From Spirosoma fluviale (lineage in GTDB: Bacteria; Bacteroidota; Bacteroidia; Cytophagales; Spirosomataceae), in assembly GCF_900230225.1 (NCBI RefSeq), contig NZ_OCNH01000003.1, positions 124,001 through 188,000 of the forward strand: a stretch of 64,000 bases of DNA. The letters are read 5' to 3'. Of the stretch, positions 42,926 to 49,951 are shown piece after piece. How positions within the stretch are numbered: position 1 is the first letter of the stretch; each line of letters starts with the position of its first letter. The notes beneath the pieces were generated by a model that was given only the letters and a program-made list of their open reading frames with translations, did not search any database and had not been told where the DNA came from. A program made the translations under genes and the position numbers.

Positions 42926-44821
42926 ATGAGTCAAGATTCAGAACAGAACGACCGAAACACCGGCCCAGGCCGTGATGGTGATTCGAACCGGCAGAGCGGT
43001 CGTTCCTTCGGCCGTCGGGATGACGTCCGCAACGGTGGCACAAGCTCGCCACGCCCCAGTCGGGATTCAGATCGCCCCCGTTTTAGTCGGGACAGCGACC
43101 GCAATGACCGGCCCAAATTTAACCGGCCTGCCGATGGCGACCGGCCCCGATTCAACCGCGATGACCGTACTGACGGACCACGTAACGTCGGACCGCGTAC
43201 GGATGGACCACGTAACGATAGACCCCGTACTGACGGACCACGCAGCACAGGCCCCCGTACCGACGGACCGCGTACCAATGACCGAAACAGCGATCAATCC
43301 GGGAAACCCCGTTTTGACCGTAATTCAAACGACCGACCTTCTTTCAACCGGAATTCGGAGCGTCCACGCTTCAGCCGGGATAATGACCGTTCTTCATCCA
43401 ATCGGGATTCGGAACGTCCACGCCGGGATAATGACCGGGATGATCGCCCAAAATTCAACCGGCCTGCCGATGGCGACCGCCCCCGCTTTAACCGGGATGA
43501 CCGCACATACCGACCCGCTGGAGCCGGACCACGTCCGGATTCACCGGCTCGGCCCAACCGGGACGACCGTCCGGAGCGTCCTCGTCGCGATACCGATTCT
43601 CCGCGTTTCCCCAGCGACAGAAGCCGCAGCAATGACCGTTCGGACAGTGACCGGCCCAAACGCGATGAGCGCCCTTCTTTCAGCCGGGATTCGGAGCGCC
43701 CCCGCTTCAATCGTACGGATGCCCCGCGTGACGCTAACCGGGAGTCGAAAACTGATGGCCCGGCACGTTTTCCGCGTGAGCGTAAAAGCACGGGTGGATT
43801 TCCCCGCCCTGAAAAACCAGCGTTCAAACGGGTAGGTGGTTTCAGCCGGGAGGCCGACGAACGTAATAATTTTGGCGGTGAAGACCGTCCCGGTAATAAT
43901 CGCCGGAACGACCGTACCGAAGAAACGGGTTTCACGGGTCGGCAGCGTAAAGAGTCGGGTGATCGACGCACGGGGAGTTTTACCAAAGCGCCGGACTATA
44001 ACCTGGAGCAGATACGGGCCAACCAATCTGATAAACGGGGACGTCCGGATGATCGGCGTCGCAGCCAGGATGCCGATCCGGAAAAAGGAAAGCGTGCACC
44101 CGCCAATGATGGAACGACCCGACTGAATCGATTCATTGCCAACTCGGGTGTTTGTTCCCGCCGGGAGGCCGACGAACTCATTGCCCACGGCGATATCTCG
44201 GTGAATGGCAAAGTCGTGACCGAAATGGGATACAAGGTAAAAGAAGGGGATACCGTTAAGTACGGTACCAAAGTCCTGAACCCGGAACGCTTCGTATATG
44301 TGCTGCTCAATAAGCCTAAAGATTATATCACCACGACCGAAGATCCTGAAGAGCGAAAAACGGTAATGGAACTGGTAGCTGATGCGGGCAAATTCCGGAT
44401 GTATCCGGTTGGACGCCTTGACCGGAACACCACCGGGCTGCTGTTGATTACAAACGACGGCGAACTGGCCGACAAGCTAACGCACCCATCGAACAACATC
44501 CGTAAGATTTACCAGGTTGAACTGGATAAACCCATCACCGAAGAACATTTCGAGGCTATCAAAAAAGGCATTGAACTCGAAGATGGTCCGGTCAAACCCG
44601 ACGCTGTAAGCATCGTTACGCCGGATGGGTACGTGATTGGTATCGAAATCCACTCGGGACGTAACCGCATTGTGCGCCGTATTTTTGAAAGCTTCGGGTA
44701 TGAAGTAACAAAACTCGACCGCACAACCTACGCTGGTTTGACCAAGAAAGAGCTGCCCCGTGGCAAATGGCGCTTCCTCGACCCGAAAGAGGTTGTTAAG
44801 TTGAAGTATCTGAACTCCTAA
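42926..44821 (+). CDS. rluB: RluB-type 23S rRNA pseudouridine synthase with long disordered extension
   Basis: 631 residues. The last 240 or so are a complete enzyme: an S4 RNA-binding domain (TRLNRFIANSGVCSRREADE, about 395-455) and an RsuA-type catalytic domain with the Asp nucleophile in GRLDRNTTGLLLITNDGEL. It isomerises a uridine in 23S rRNA (by homology U2605-type). The first 380 residues are low-complexity, dominated by Arg, Asp, Pro, Ser, Asn and Phe, and contain near-repeats of TDGPRN and DRPRFNRDDR. Such tails occur in other Bacteroidota RluB-like proteins but this one is long. The tail may bind RNA or drive condensation; that is inference. Confidence 0.92.
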   Translation: MSQDSEQNDRNTGPGRDGDSNRQSGRSFGRRDDVRNGGTSSPRPSRDSDRPRFSRDSDRNDRPKFNRPADGDRPRFNRDDRTDGPRNVGPRTDGPRNDRPRTDGPRSTGPRTDGPRTNDRNSDQSGKPRFDRNSNDRPSFNRNSERPRFSRDNDRSSSNRDSERPRRDNDRDDRPKFNRPADGDRPRFNRDDRTYRPAGAGPRPDSPARPNRDDRPERPRRDTDSPRFPSDRSRSNDRSDSDRPKRDERPSFSRDSERPRFNRTDAPRDANRESKTDGPARFPRERKSTGGFPRPEKPAFKRVGGFSREADERNNFGGEDRPGNNRRNDRTEETGFTGRQRKESGDRRTGSFTKAPDYNLEQIRANQSDKRGRPDDRRRSQDADPEKGKRAPANDGTTRLNRFIANSGVCSRREADELIAHGDISVNGKVVTEMGYKVKEGDTVKYGTKVLNPERFVYVLLNKPKDYITTTEDPEERKTVMELVADAGKFRMYPVGRLDRNTTGLLLITNDGELADKLTHPSNNIRKIYQVELDKPITEEHFEAIKKGIELEDGPVKPDAVSIVTPDGYVIGIEIHSGRNRIVRRIFESFGYEVTKLDRTTYAGLTKKELPRGKWRFLDPKEVVKLKYLNS

Positions 44822-44826
44822 ATGTT

Positions 44827-44912
44827 AATGAGTGAATGAAGGAATGAGTGATTGAGTGAATGGACGAGGCAAACCCTATTCACTCAATCACTCATTCCTT
44901 CATTCACTCATT
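44827..44912. repeat. GAGTGAAT-family perfect long hairpin
   Basis: Perfect 35-base arms, 44827-44861 and 44878-44912, made of AATGAGTG/AATGAAGG variants, with a 16-base loop. It lies in the rluB-deoC spacer, ending seven bases before the deoC ATG. Relatives: 57053-57123 and 60205-60271. Confidence 0.9.
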
Positions 44913-44918
44913 GTACTT

Positions 44919-45560
44919 ATGAACCATCTTTTCCCCTACATAGAGCGAACGCTGCTGCATCCCGGCGTTACGATCAACGAGCAATACCAGGCGCTCGATG
45001 AGGTGACCCAGTTGGGTATGGCCGGACTGACTGTAGCACCCTTCTGGGTAAAGAAGTTCCGGCGAGAGATGGGCGATACGCACCCGGCTGTGCTGTCGAC
45101 TGTAATCGGGTTTCCGTTCGGCTATCAGCGTACCGAGGCCAAACAAACCGAAATTGAGTGGGCTTTGCGCGATGGTGCTACCGAGATAGAAGTTGTCCTG
45201 AATACATCGGCTTTGTTTTCGTCTACCTCCGTCTGGCTCAAGATCGAGTTAGCCAAACTCGTTGCGCTGGTTCATGCGCAGGAAAAGCTGTTTACGGTTA
45301 TTCTTGAAAGCTCATTGCTCGATCCCGAGCAACTGGAGAAGATGATCAGGACGGCAACGGACACCGGAGCTGATTTTGTCAAAAATGCTACAGGTGCCCT
45401 ATCTACAGGCTTTTCTCTCGAAGCCGCCTTGCAGTTTCGTCAACTCGTTCCAAAATCGGTTGGCGTTAAAATCGTGGCCGATGGGGCAACGGAGACCCAA
45501 CTGGAAGCTTTAGTAGCGGCAGGCGTAGAGCGGCTATCGGCCCGGCGTCTGGATTTGTAA
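44919..45560 (+). CDS. deoC: deoxyribose-phosphate aldolase
   Basis: 213 residues from MNHLFPYIERTLLHPG. A class I aldolase that splits 2-deoxyribose-5-phosphate into acetaldehyde and glyceraldehyde-3-phosphate during deoxynucleoside breakdown. The TIM-barrel landmarks are present: TVIGFPFGYQ, EIEVVLNTSAL, and the Schiff-base Lys in DFVKNATGA; the second conserved Lys is in VGVKIVADGA. The usual KTSTG after the catalytic Lys is here KNATG. The upstream frame is not used because it is the long hairpin. Function is likely but this is a slightly divergent, compact member. Confidence 0.9.
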   Translation: MNHLFPYIERTLLHPGVTINEQYQALDEVTQLGMAGLTVAPFWVKKFRREMGDTHPAVLSTVIGFPFGYQRTEAKQTEIEWALRDGATEIEVVLNTSALFSSTSVWLKIELAKLVALVHAQEKLFTVILESSLLDPEQLEKMIRTATDTGADFVKNATGALSTGFSLEAALQFRQLVPKSVGVKIVADGATETQLEALVAAGVERLSARRLDL

Positions 45561-45630
45561 TTGCTTCCCCGATTTTGGGCGCTTTACGACCTTTTTATAT
45601 ATTACGGACGATTCATCTTTTCGTTCTGTT

Positions 45631-47085
45631 ATGAAATTCCGCGTTACCCTTTTCTTTCTCCTTTATACCTTTTCGTCGTTCGCTCAAACTGCCATTTATC
45701 AGGCATTTGAAGCGGATAGTGCCGCCGAGCCCCGTGGCGGAATGCCGTATCTGACCACATTTCTTCAGTCAAACCTCCGCAAACCAATCGCTGCGGAAGC
45801 CCAGGGCATTGGTGGACGTGTTGTTGTAACGGGTATCGTTGAACCTGATGGCCGAATCTCCGACGTGAAGGTTGTCAATGCATTTCGACCCGATTATGAC
45901 CGGGAAGCGGTGCGCGTGTTCGCCCTTTTCAACGCCTGGAAACCCGGCTACAAAGGCGGAAAGCCCGTTCGGCAGTACGTGAACATTCCGGTTACATTCA
46001 AGCCAAATCCACCCTTTATCTATGAAAACGGCGCACGTGTAAGCTACTTCGACGGAGCGGATAAGCTCATTGCCGATAGCAGCAAGGCGCAATTCAAACA
46101 AACTGTACCCATCGACTCACTGGGTATACCCAGCGGGGATATTGTGCTGTACAAAGCCAGGGGGAAAGCCTGGAAAGAGGAAACCCGGATGCCCCTGATC
46201 CGGAAAGAAAATGGTGTTCGGGGAGCGTCGGGTAAAAGTGGGTACCTGATTGGTTATCAGAACGGGATCATTCAATGGAATGGCTTGCTGGTTACTGTCG
46301 ATGACAAGGGGGCCATCCTTCGGCAAACCTATTTTCAGGATGGCAAACGGTCGGGTACCGAACTGGTCTACCATCCGACCGGGCTGGTTGCCGAAAAAAC
46401 CGAGGAGTTTGACGATAGATACGTGACAACCTCCTGGTACACAAATGGGCAAATCCGGCAAATTCAATCCAGTGCCAAACAAAAAATCAATGTGCCCACT
46501 CCGCCCGATCATGTACTGACTTATTGGGAAGATACGGGTCGGCAGATGGTGAAGGACGGTGCTGGACGGGCGGTTTACCAAACGCGGACACCCTTACCCA
46601 CCGACACCACGAAGTTTGTTGCTTTTGTTGAGGAAGGCCAGTACGAAAACGGATTTAAGGAAGGTGTCTGGAAAGGCCGCTATGCCGATGATTCTTACTC
46701 GTACGAAGAACAATATGACAAAGGTATCTGTCAAACGGGGAAGGCACGGCAGGCCGATGGCACGGTGCTGGCCTATAAGGAGGTTCAAAAGCAGCCCGAA
46801 TTCAAGGGCGGTATGCCCGCACTGGGGCAGTTTCTGGCTTCAAACCTGCGTTACCCAGCCGATGCCCAGCGCGCCAGAGTACAGGGAAGGGTTTTTATAA
46901 CTTTTGTGATCAACACCGATGGCAGTATTGTCGACGCGATGGTGTTGAAAGGGGTAGGATACGGCGCGGACGAAGAAGCACTTCGGGTGGTAAAGTCCAT
47001 GAGTGGGCGCTGGCACCCCGGCTATCTGCGTGGAAAGCCCGTTCGGGTGAAGTATAATCTGCCTATTAATTTTACGCTTCAGTAA
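45631..47085 (+). CDS. exported protein with two TonB C-terminal-like domains and MORN-like repeats
   Basis: 484 residues with a signal peptide (MKFRVTLFFLLYTFSSFAQ). A TonB-C-like domain lies at about 35-130 (RGGMPYLTTFLQSNLRKP, VTGIVEPDGRISDVKVVN) and another at about 390-484 (FKGGMPALGQFLASNLRYP, FVINTDGSIVDAMVLKG, YLRGKPVRVKYNLPINF). Between them are MORN/YwqK-like stretches (YFQDGKRSGTELVYHPTG, WYTNGQIRQI, YENGFKEGVWKGRY). There is no transmembrane anchor after the signal peptide, so it is unlikely to be a normal inner-membrane TonB; it is probably a periplasmic binding or signalling variant. Confidence 0.85.
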   Translation: MKFRVTLFFLLYTFSSFAQTAIYQAFEADSAAEPRGGMPYLTTFLQSNLRKPIAAEAQGIGGRVVVTGIVEPDGRISDVKVVNAFRPDYDREAVRVFALFNAWKPGYKGGKPVRQYVNIPVTFKPNPPFIYENGARVSYFDGADKLIADSSKAQFKQTVPIDSLGIPSGDIVLYKARGKAWKEETRMPLIRKENGVRGASGKSGYLIGYQNGIIQWNGLLVTVDDKGAILRQTYFQDGKRSGTELVYHPTGLVAEKTEEFDDRYVTTSWYTNGQIRQIQSSAKQKINVPTPPDHVLTYWEDTGRQMVKDGAGRAVYQTRTPLPTDTTKFVAFVEEGQYENGFKEGVWKGRYADDSYSYEEQYDKGICQTGKARQADGTVLAYKEVQKQPEFKGGMPALGQFLASNLRYPADAQRARVQGRVFITFVINTDGSIVDAMVLKGVGYGADEEALRVVKSMSGRWHPGYLRGKPVRVKYNLPINFTLQ

Positions 47086-47106
47086 GGCTTCTGGCATCGC
47101 TACAGG

Positions 47107-47136
47107 TTGAAAGCCGTGGATACATTTGTAAATTTG
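47107..47136 (+). promoter_or_regulatory. promoter of gcvT
   Basis: TTG at 47107-47109, 19 bases, then TAAATTTG at 47129-47136; the start codon is 19 bases later, so the leader is short. This matches the Bacteroidota consensus exactly. Confidence 0.7.
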
Positions 47137-47155
47137 CGGGATAACCCCCGCGCAA

Positions 47156-48247
47156 ATGTCGCTTAAGCAAGTTCCCCTTCATCATATCCATCAGCAGTTA
47201 GGTGCGAAGATCGTACCGTTTGCGGGTTTCGAGATGCCCGTTCGCTACTCCTCCGATCTCGATGAACACAATACCGTTCGGAACGCCGTTGGTATGTTCG
47301 ATGTCTCGCACATGGGCGAATTCATCCTTAAAGGTGAAGGTGCGCTCGACCTCATTCAGCGGGTATCGGCCAACGATGCCAGTATTCTGTTCGATGGTAA
47401 AGTGCAGTACAGCTACCTGCCCAACGGACGGGGCGGTATTGTCGACGATCTGCTGGTGTATCGAATCAGCCCGACGGAATACATGCTTGTCGTGAACGCA
47501 TCGAACATCGAAAAAGACTGGAACTGGATCAGCCAGTACGCATCCGACTACGATCTCACGATGGTGAACATATCCGACGATATGTGTCTGTTTGCCGTTC
47601 AGGGGCCATTAGCTGCTAAAGCCTTACAGTCGCTGACCCCGGCCGATCTGGAGTCGATGGATTACTATACATTTGAAAAAACGGACTTTGCCGGGTATGC
47701 CAACGTCATCGTGTCGGCAACGGGTTATACCGGGGCGGGTGGTTTTGAAATTTACGTGTCGAATCACCAGGCCGAGGGTGTCTGGAACGCCATCATGGAA
47801 GCCGCCGGTCCATTCGGTATCAAACCCATTGGTCTGGGTGCCCGCGACACACTCCGCCTTGAAATGGGCTACAACCTCTACGGCAACGACATCACCGACG
47901 AAACCTCGCCCATTGAAGCAGGTTTAGGCTGGGTAACGAAATTTACCCATGACTTCATCGACGCCGATGTGCTGAAAGCGCAGAAACAGCAGGGGGTATC
48001 CCGCAAGCTGATTGGCTTTGAACTTCTTGATCGGGGCGTTCCGCGCGGCCACTACGAACTTACCGATGCCGAAGGTAACAAAATTGGCGAAGTAACGTCC
48101 GGCACGCAGTCGCCCACGCTTGGCAAGGGCGTTGGTCTGGGCTACGTTCAGACGGCATTCAGCAAACCGGGAACGGAAATCTTCGTTAAAGTGCGCGACC
48201 GGCTGCTGAAAGCCCAAATCGTTAAACCTCCTTTCGTGAAAAAATAA
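47156..48247 (+). CDS. gcvT: aminomethyltransferase, glycine cleavage T-protein
   Basis: 363 residues. Passes the methylene group of the lipoyl-bound aminomethyl (H-protein) to tetrahydrofolate, releasing ammonia. PFAGFEMPVRYSS, FDVSHMGEF, VVNASNIEKDWNW, GYTGAGGFEIYV and LGARDTLRLEMGYNLYGNDI are the family's conserved blocks. Length is normal. gcvP and gcvH are not in the window, so the complex is encoded at separate sites. The next spacer holds a long hairpin before comB. Confidence 0.97.
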   Translation: MSLKQVPLHHIHQQLGAKIVPFAGFEMPVRYSSDLDEHNTVRNAVGMFDVSHMGEFILKGEGALDLIQRVSANDASILFDGKVQYSYLPNGRGGIVDDLLVYRISPTEYMLVVNASNIEKDWNWISQYASDYDLTMVNISDDMCLFAVQGPLAAKALQSLTPADLESMDYYTFEKTDFAGYANVIVSATGYTGAGGFEIYVSNHQAEGVWNAIMEAAGPFGIKPIGLGARDTLRLEMGYNLYGNDITDETSPIEAGLGWVTKFTHDFIDADVLKAQKQQGVSRKLIGFELLDRGVPRGHYELTDAEGNKIGEVTSGTQSPTLGKGVGLGYVQTAFSKPGTEIFVKVRDRLLKAQIVKPPFVKK

Positions 48248-48250
48248 TCC

Positions 48251-48356
48251 GAACCGGGATTCATATGATTTTTATGACTGACTATGATTTTTAATGAGCA
48301 GCTTTCTCTGAAAGCGAAATCGTGGTTAATCCGAAAAATCATATAAATCCCGGTTC
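48251..48356. repeat. GGATTTAT-TGATTTTT family long hairpin
   Basis: Arms 48251-48273 and 48334-48356 (GAACCGGGATTCATATGATT and complement, one G-T pair), loop about 60 bases with some further pairing. It begins four bases past the gcvT stop. Same family as 36660-36762. Confidence 0.85.
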
Positions 48357-48368
48357 AGACGACGGTAT

Positions 48369-49079
48369 ATGAAACAAATTGACGTTTGCTTAACCCCTGA
48401 GTTGTTACACCTCCACACCGTTGAAAACACAATTGTTGTGGTGGCGGATGTTTTCCGGGCTACATCGTGCATGGTGACGGCCTTCGCCTATGGCGTAAAT
48501 AGCATTATTCCGGTGGCTACCATCGACGAATGCCGGGACTGGCAGGAGCGTGGGTACCTGGCCGCTGCGGAACGCAATGCCCAGAAAGTGGATGGCTTCG
48601 AACTGGACAACTCGCCTTTCACGTACATGAATGAACAGATTCGGGGAGCTAATGTAGCCATGACGACTACCAATGGAACCTTGGCCATCACCAAATCGCG
48701 GTCGGCGGTGAAGGTACTCGTGGGTTCGTTTCTGAATCTGGACGCTATCGCCCGTTTTCTACAAAGCGAGCGCTACGATGTAATGGTACTTTGCGCGGGC
48801 TGGAAAGGACGCGTCAACATGGAAGATACGCTCTTTGCCGGGGCACTGGTGGATCGGCTGAAAGATAGCTACGCCATGGCCGAAGACAGCGCCATCATGT
48901 CGTGGCGACTTTATTGCCAGGGGAAAGACAACCTGCCGAGCTATCTGGCCAATTCGTCGCACATCCGGCGGTTGCAACGGCTGGGAATCCAGAAAGATAT
49001 TACCTATTGCTTACAGCACGATCTCTATGACGTTGTTCCGGTTTTGCGGGGCAATGCGCTGGTGAACATGCAGATTTGA
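48369..49079 (+). CDS. comB: 2-phosphosulfolactate phosphatase
   Basis: 236 residues matching the ComB family: VVVADVFRATSCMVTAFAYG, AAERNAQKVDGFELDNSPF, GANVAMTTTNGTLAITKSR and CAGWKGRVNMEDTLFAGALV. In methanogens ComB removes phosphate from 2-phosphosulfolactate in coenzyme M synthesis. Homologues are widespread in bacteria that make no coenzyme M; there the product may be sulfolactate, or the substrate may differ. ComA and ComC genes are not nearby. The TGA stop is one foot of a hairpin. Confidence 0.9.
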   Translation: MKQIDVCLTPELLHLHTVENTIVVVADVFRATSCMVTAFAYGVNSIIPVATIDECRDWQERGYLAAAERNAQKVDGFELDNSPFTYMNEQIRGANVAMTTTNGTLAITKSRSAVKVLVGSFLNLDAIARFLQSERYDVMVLCAGWKGRVNMEDTLFAGALVDRLKDSYAMAEDSAIMSWRLYCQGKDNLPSYLANSSHIRRLQRLGIQKDITYCLQHDLYDVVPVLRGNALVNMQI

Positions 49080-49155
49080 TTAGTTATTATTTAATGGTTA
49101 TTAGCTAATGGTTATTGATAACGATTAATCAATAACCATTAACTAATAACTAATC
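49078..49155. repeat. TAATGGTTATTAG hairpin between two stop codons
   Basis: GATTAGTTATTATTTAATGG at the left edge pairs with complement ending ACTAATC at 49155; the left arm has an internal near-duplication (TAATGGTTATT twice). The left foot lies on the comB TGA (49077-49079) and the right foot on the stop of the convergent gene (49154-49156). Confidence 0.8.
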
Positions 49156-49462
49156 AACTGGCAGCCGCATTCTTCTTCCGGGTGGCGGCTGCTTTTTTTG
49201 CGGATGCCGACCGTTCCTCCGGCGTGCGTGCTGCCGATGCGGCTCCCCCTTTTCGGCCGCCTTTCTTTTCGGGCTCTTTGTTTTCGGCATGTCCGCGTCC
49301 GGAACCGCTCTTTTTGCCTCCGCCCGATACCTTGTTTACCGTTGCCCAGGCCCGGCTTTCGGCTTCTTCTTCGGGTACCCCGCGCTTTTCGTAACTTTCC
49401 TCAATGTGTTCAGCCTGTCGTTTCTGCTTATCGGTATAGGCCGACTTATCTCCTTGTGGCAT
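49154..49462 (-). CDS. small Lys/Ala-rich protein, 'plasmid stabilization'-type
   Basis: 102 residues from MPQGDKSAYTDKQKRQAEHI; the longer frame adds 38 residues that look non-coding. The N-terminal half has the pattern KQKRQAEHIEESYEKRG and EEEAESRAWATVNKVSGGGK found in small proteins annotated as plasmid stabilization proteins. The C-terminal half is a histone-H1-like tail of Lys, Ala, Gly and Ser (KKGGRKGGAASAARTPEERS). It may bind nucleic acid. Location is chromosomal by all signs, so the common name should not be taken literally. Confidence 0.75.
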   Translation of the reverse strand: MPQGDKSAYTDKQKRQAEHIEESYEKRGVPEEEAESRAWATVNKVSGGGKKSGSGRGHAENKEPEKKGGRKGGAASAARTPEERSASAKKAAATRKKNAAAS

Positions 49463-49546
49463 AGCTTTCTGGTTTAGCTTAAGATGTGCTTTTAGGGTGT
49501 AGCCATTACAACCCGTACCCTCCCATTGTGTTTTACCCAGAAAAAA

Positions 49547-49590
49547 GCTCAGCGGGAAAAATGACCAACTGGTCACTCTTCCCGCTGAGC
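49547..49590 (-). terminator. terminator after the acyl carrier protein gene
   Basis: GCTCAGCGGGAA (49547-49558) and TTCCCGCTGAGC (49579-49590) are perfect complements; the loop holds a second small palindrome (TGACCAACTGGTCA). A T-run follows on the minus strand. Confidence 0.8.
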
Positions 49591-49618
49591 GTATCGTTTT
49601 TGTATCAATTCGGCTGTA

Positions 49619-49852
49619 TCAGGCCGTTGCGGCCTGTTCGGCTTCGAGGTACGTTAAGACGTCCTGCACGGTTGTTAGCTTATGGTAATCTTCATCTGGA
49701 ATTCGAATACCAAACTCCCGTTCCAGCTGCATGATCAAGTCAACGCTGTCGAGACTATCCATCCCCAGATCACGTGAGAAATGGGTTTGGTCGGTGATGG
49801 CTGATTCGGGTATCCCGAATTCTTTCAGAATGTCAATTACTTGCTTTTTCAT
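49619..49852 (-). CDS. acyl carrier protein, accessory copy
   Basis: 77 residues. The phosphopantetheine Ser33 is in DLGMDSLDSVDLIMQLE, followed by helix III (YHKLTTVQDVLTYLE). Many Bacteroidota keep the fatty-acid-synthesis ACP next to fabF and rnc; this copy is not, and it reads GMDSLDSV instead of the more usual GADSLDTV. It probably serves a special acylation pathway, but no synthase is adjacent: it lies between a small unknown protein and the efflux operon, in the same direction as the latter. Confidence 0.88.
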   Translation of the reverse strand: MKKQVIDILKEFGIPESAITDQTHFSRDLGMDSLDSVDLIMQLEREFGIRIPDEDYHKLTTVQDVLTYLEAEQAATA

Positions 49853-49951
49853 AACTCCAGTAGTTATATGGTCAACCTGCCTGTTTCTTTATAGAATCCT
49901 TTTTAATCCGATTTAGTATGTGCCAACGGCGGGGATTAACAAATTTTAACC

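Noticed and set aside
42931-43986. Long open frames on both strands and in another plus frame over the rluB extension (for example 42972-43835 plus, 43294-43986 minus)
   Set aside because: They are by-products of the Arg/Asp/Pro-rich, GC-rich repeated codons of the rluB tail. None has a family match or sensible composition.
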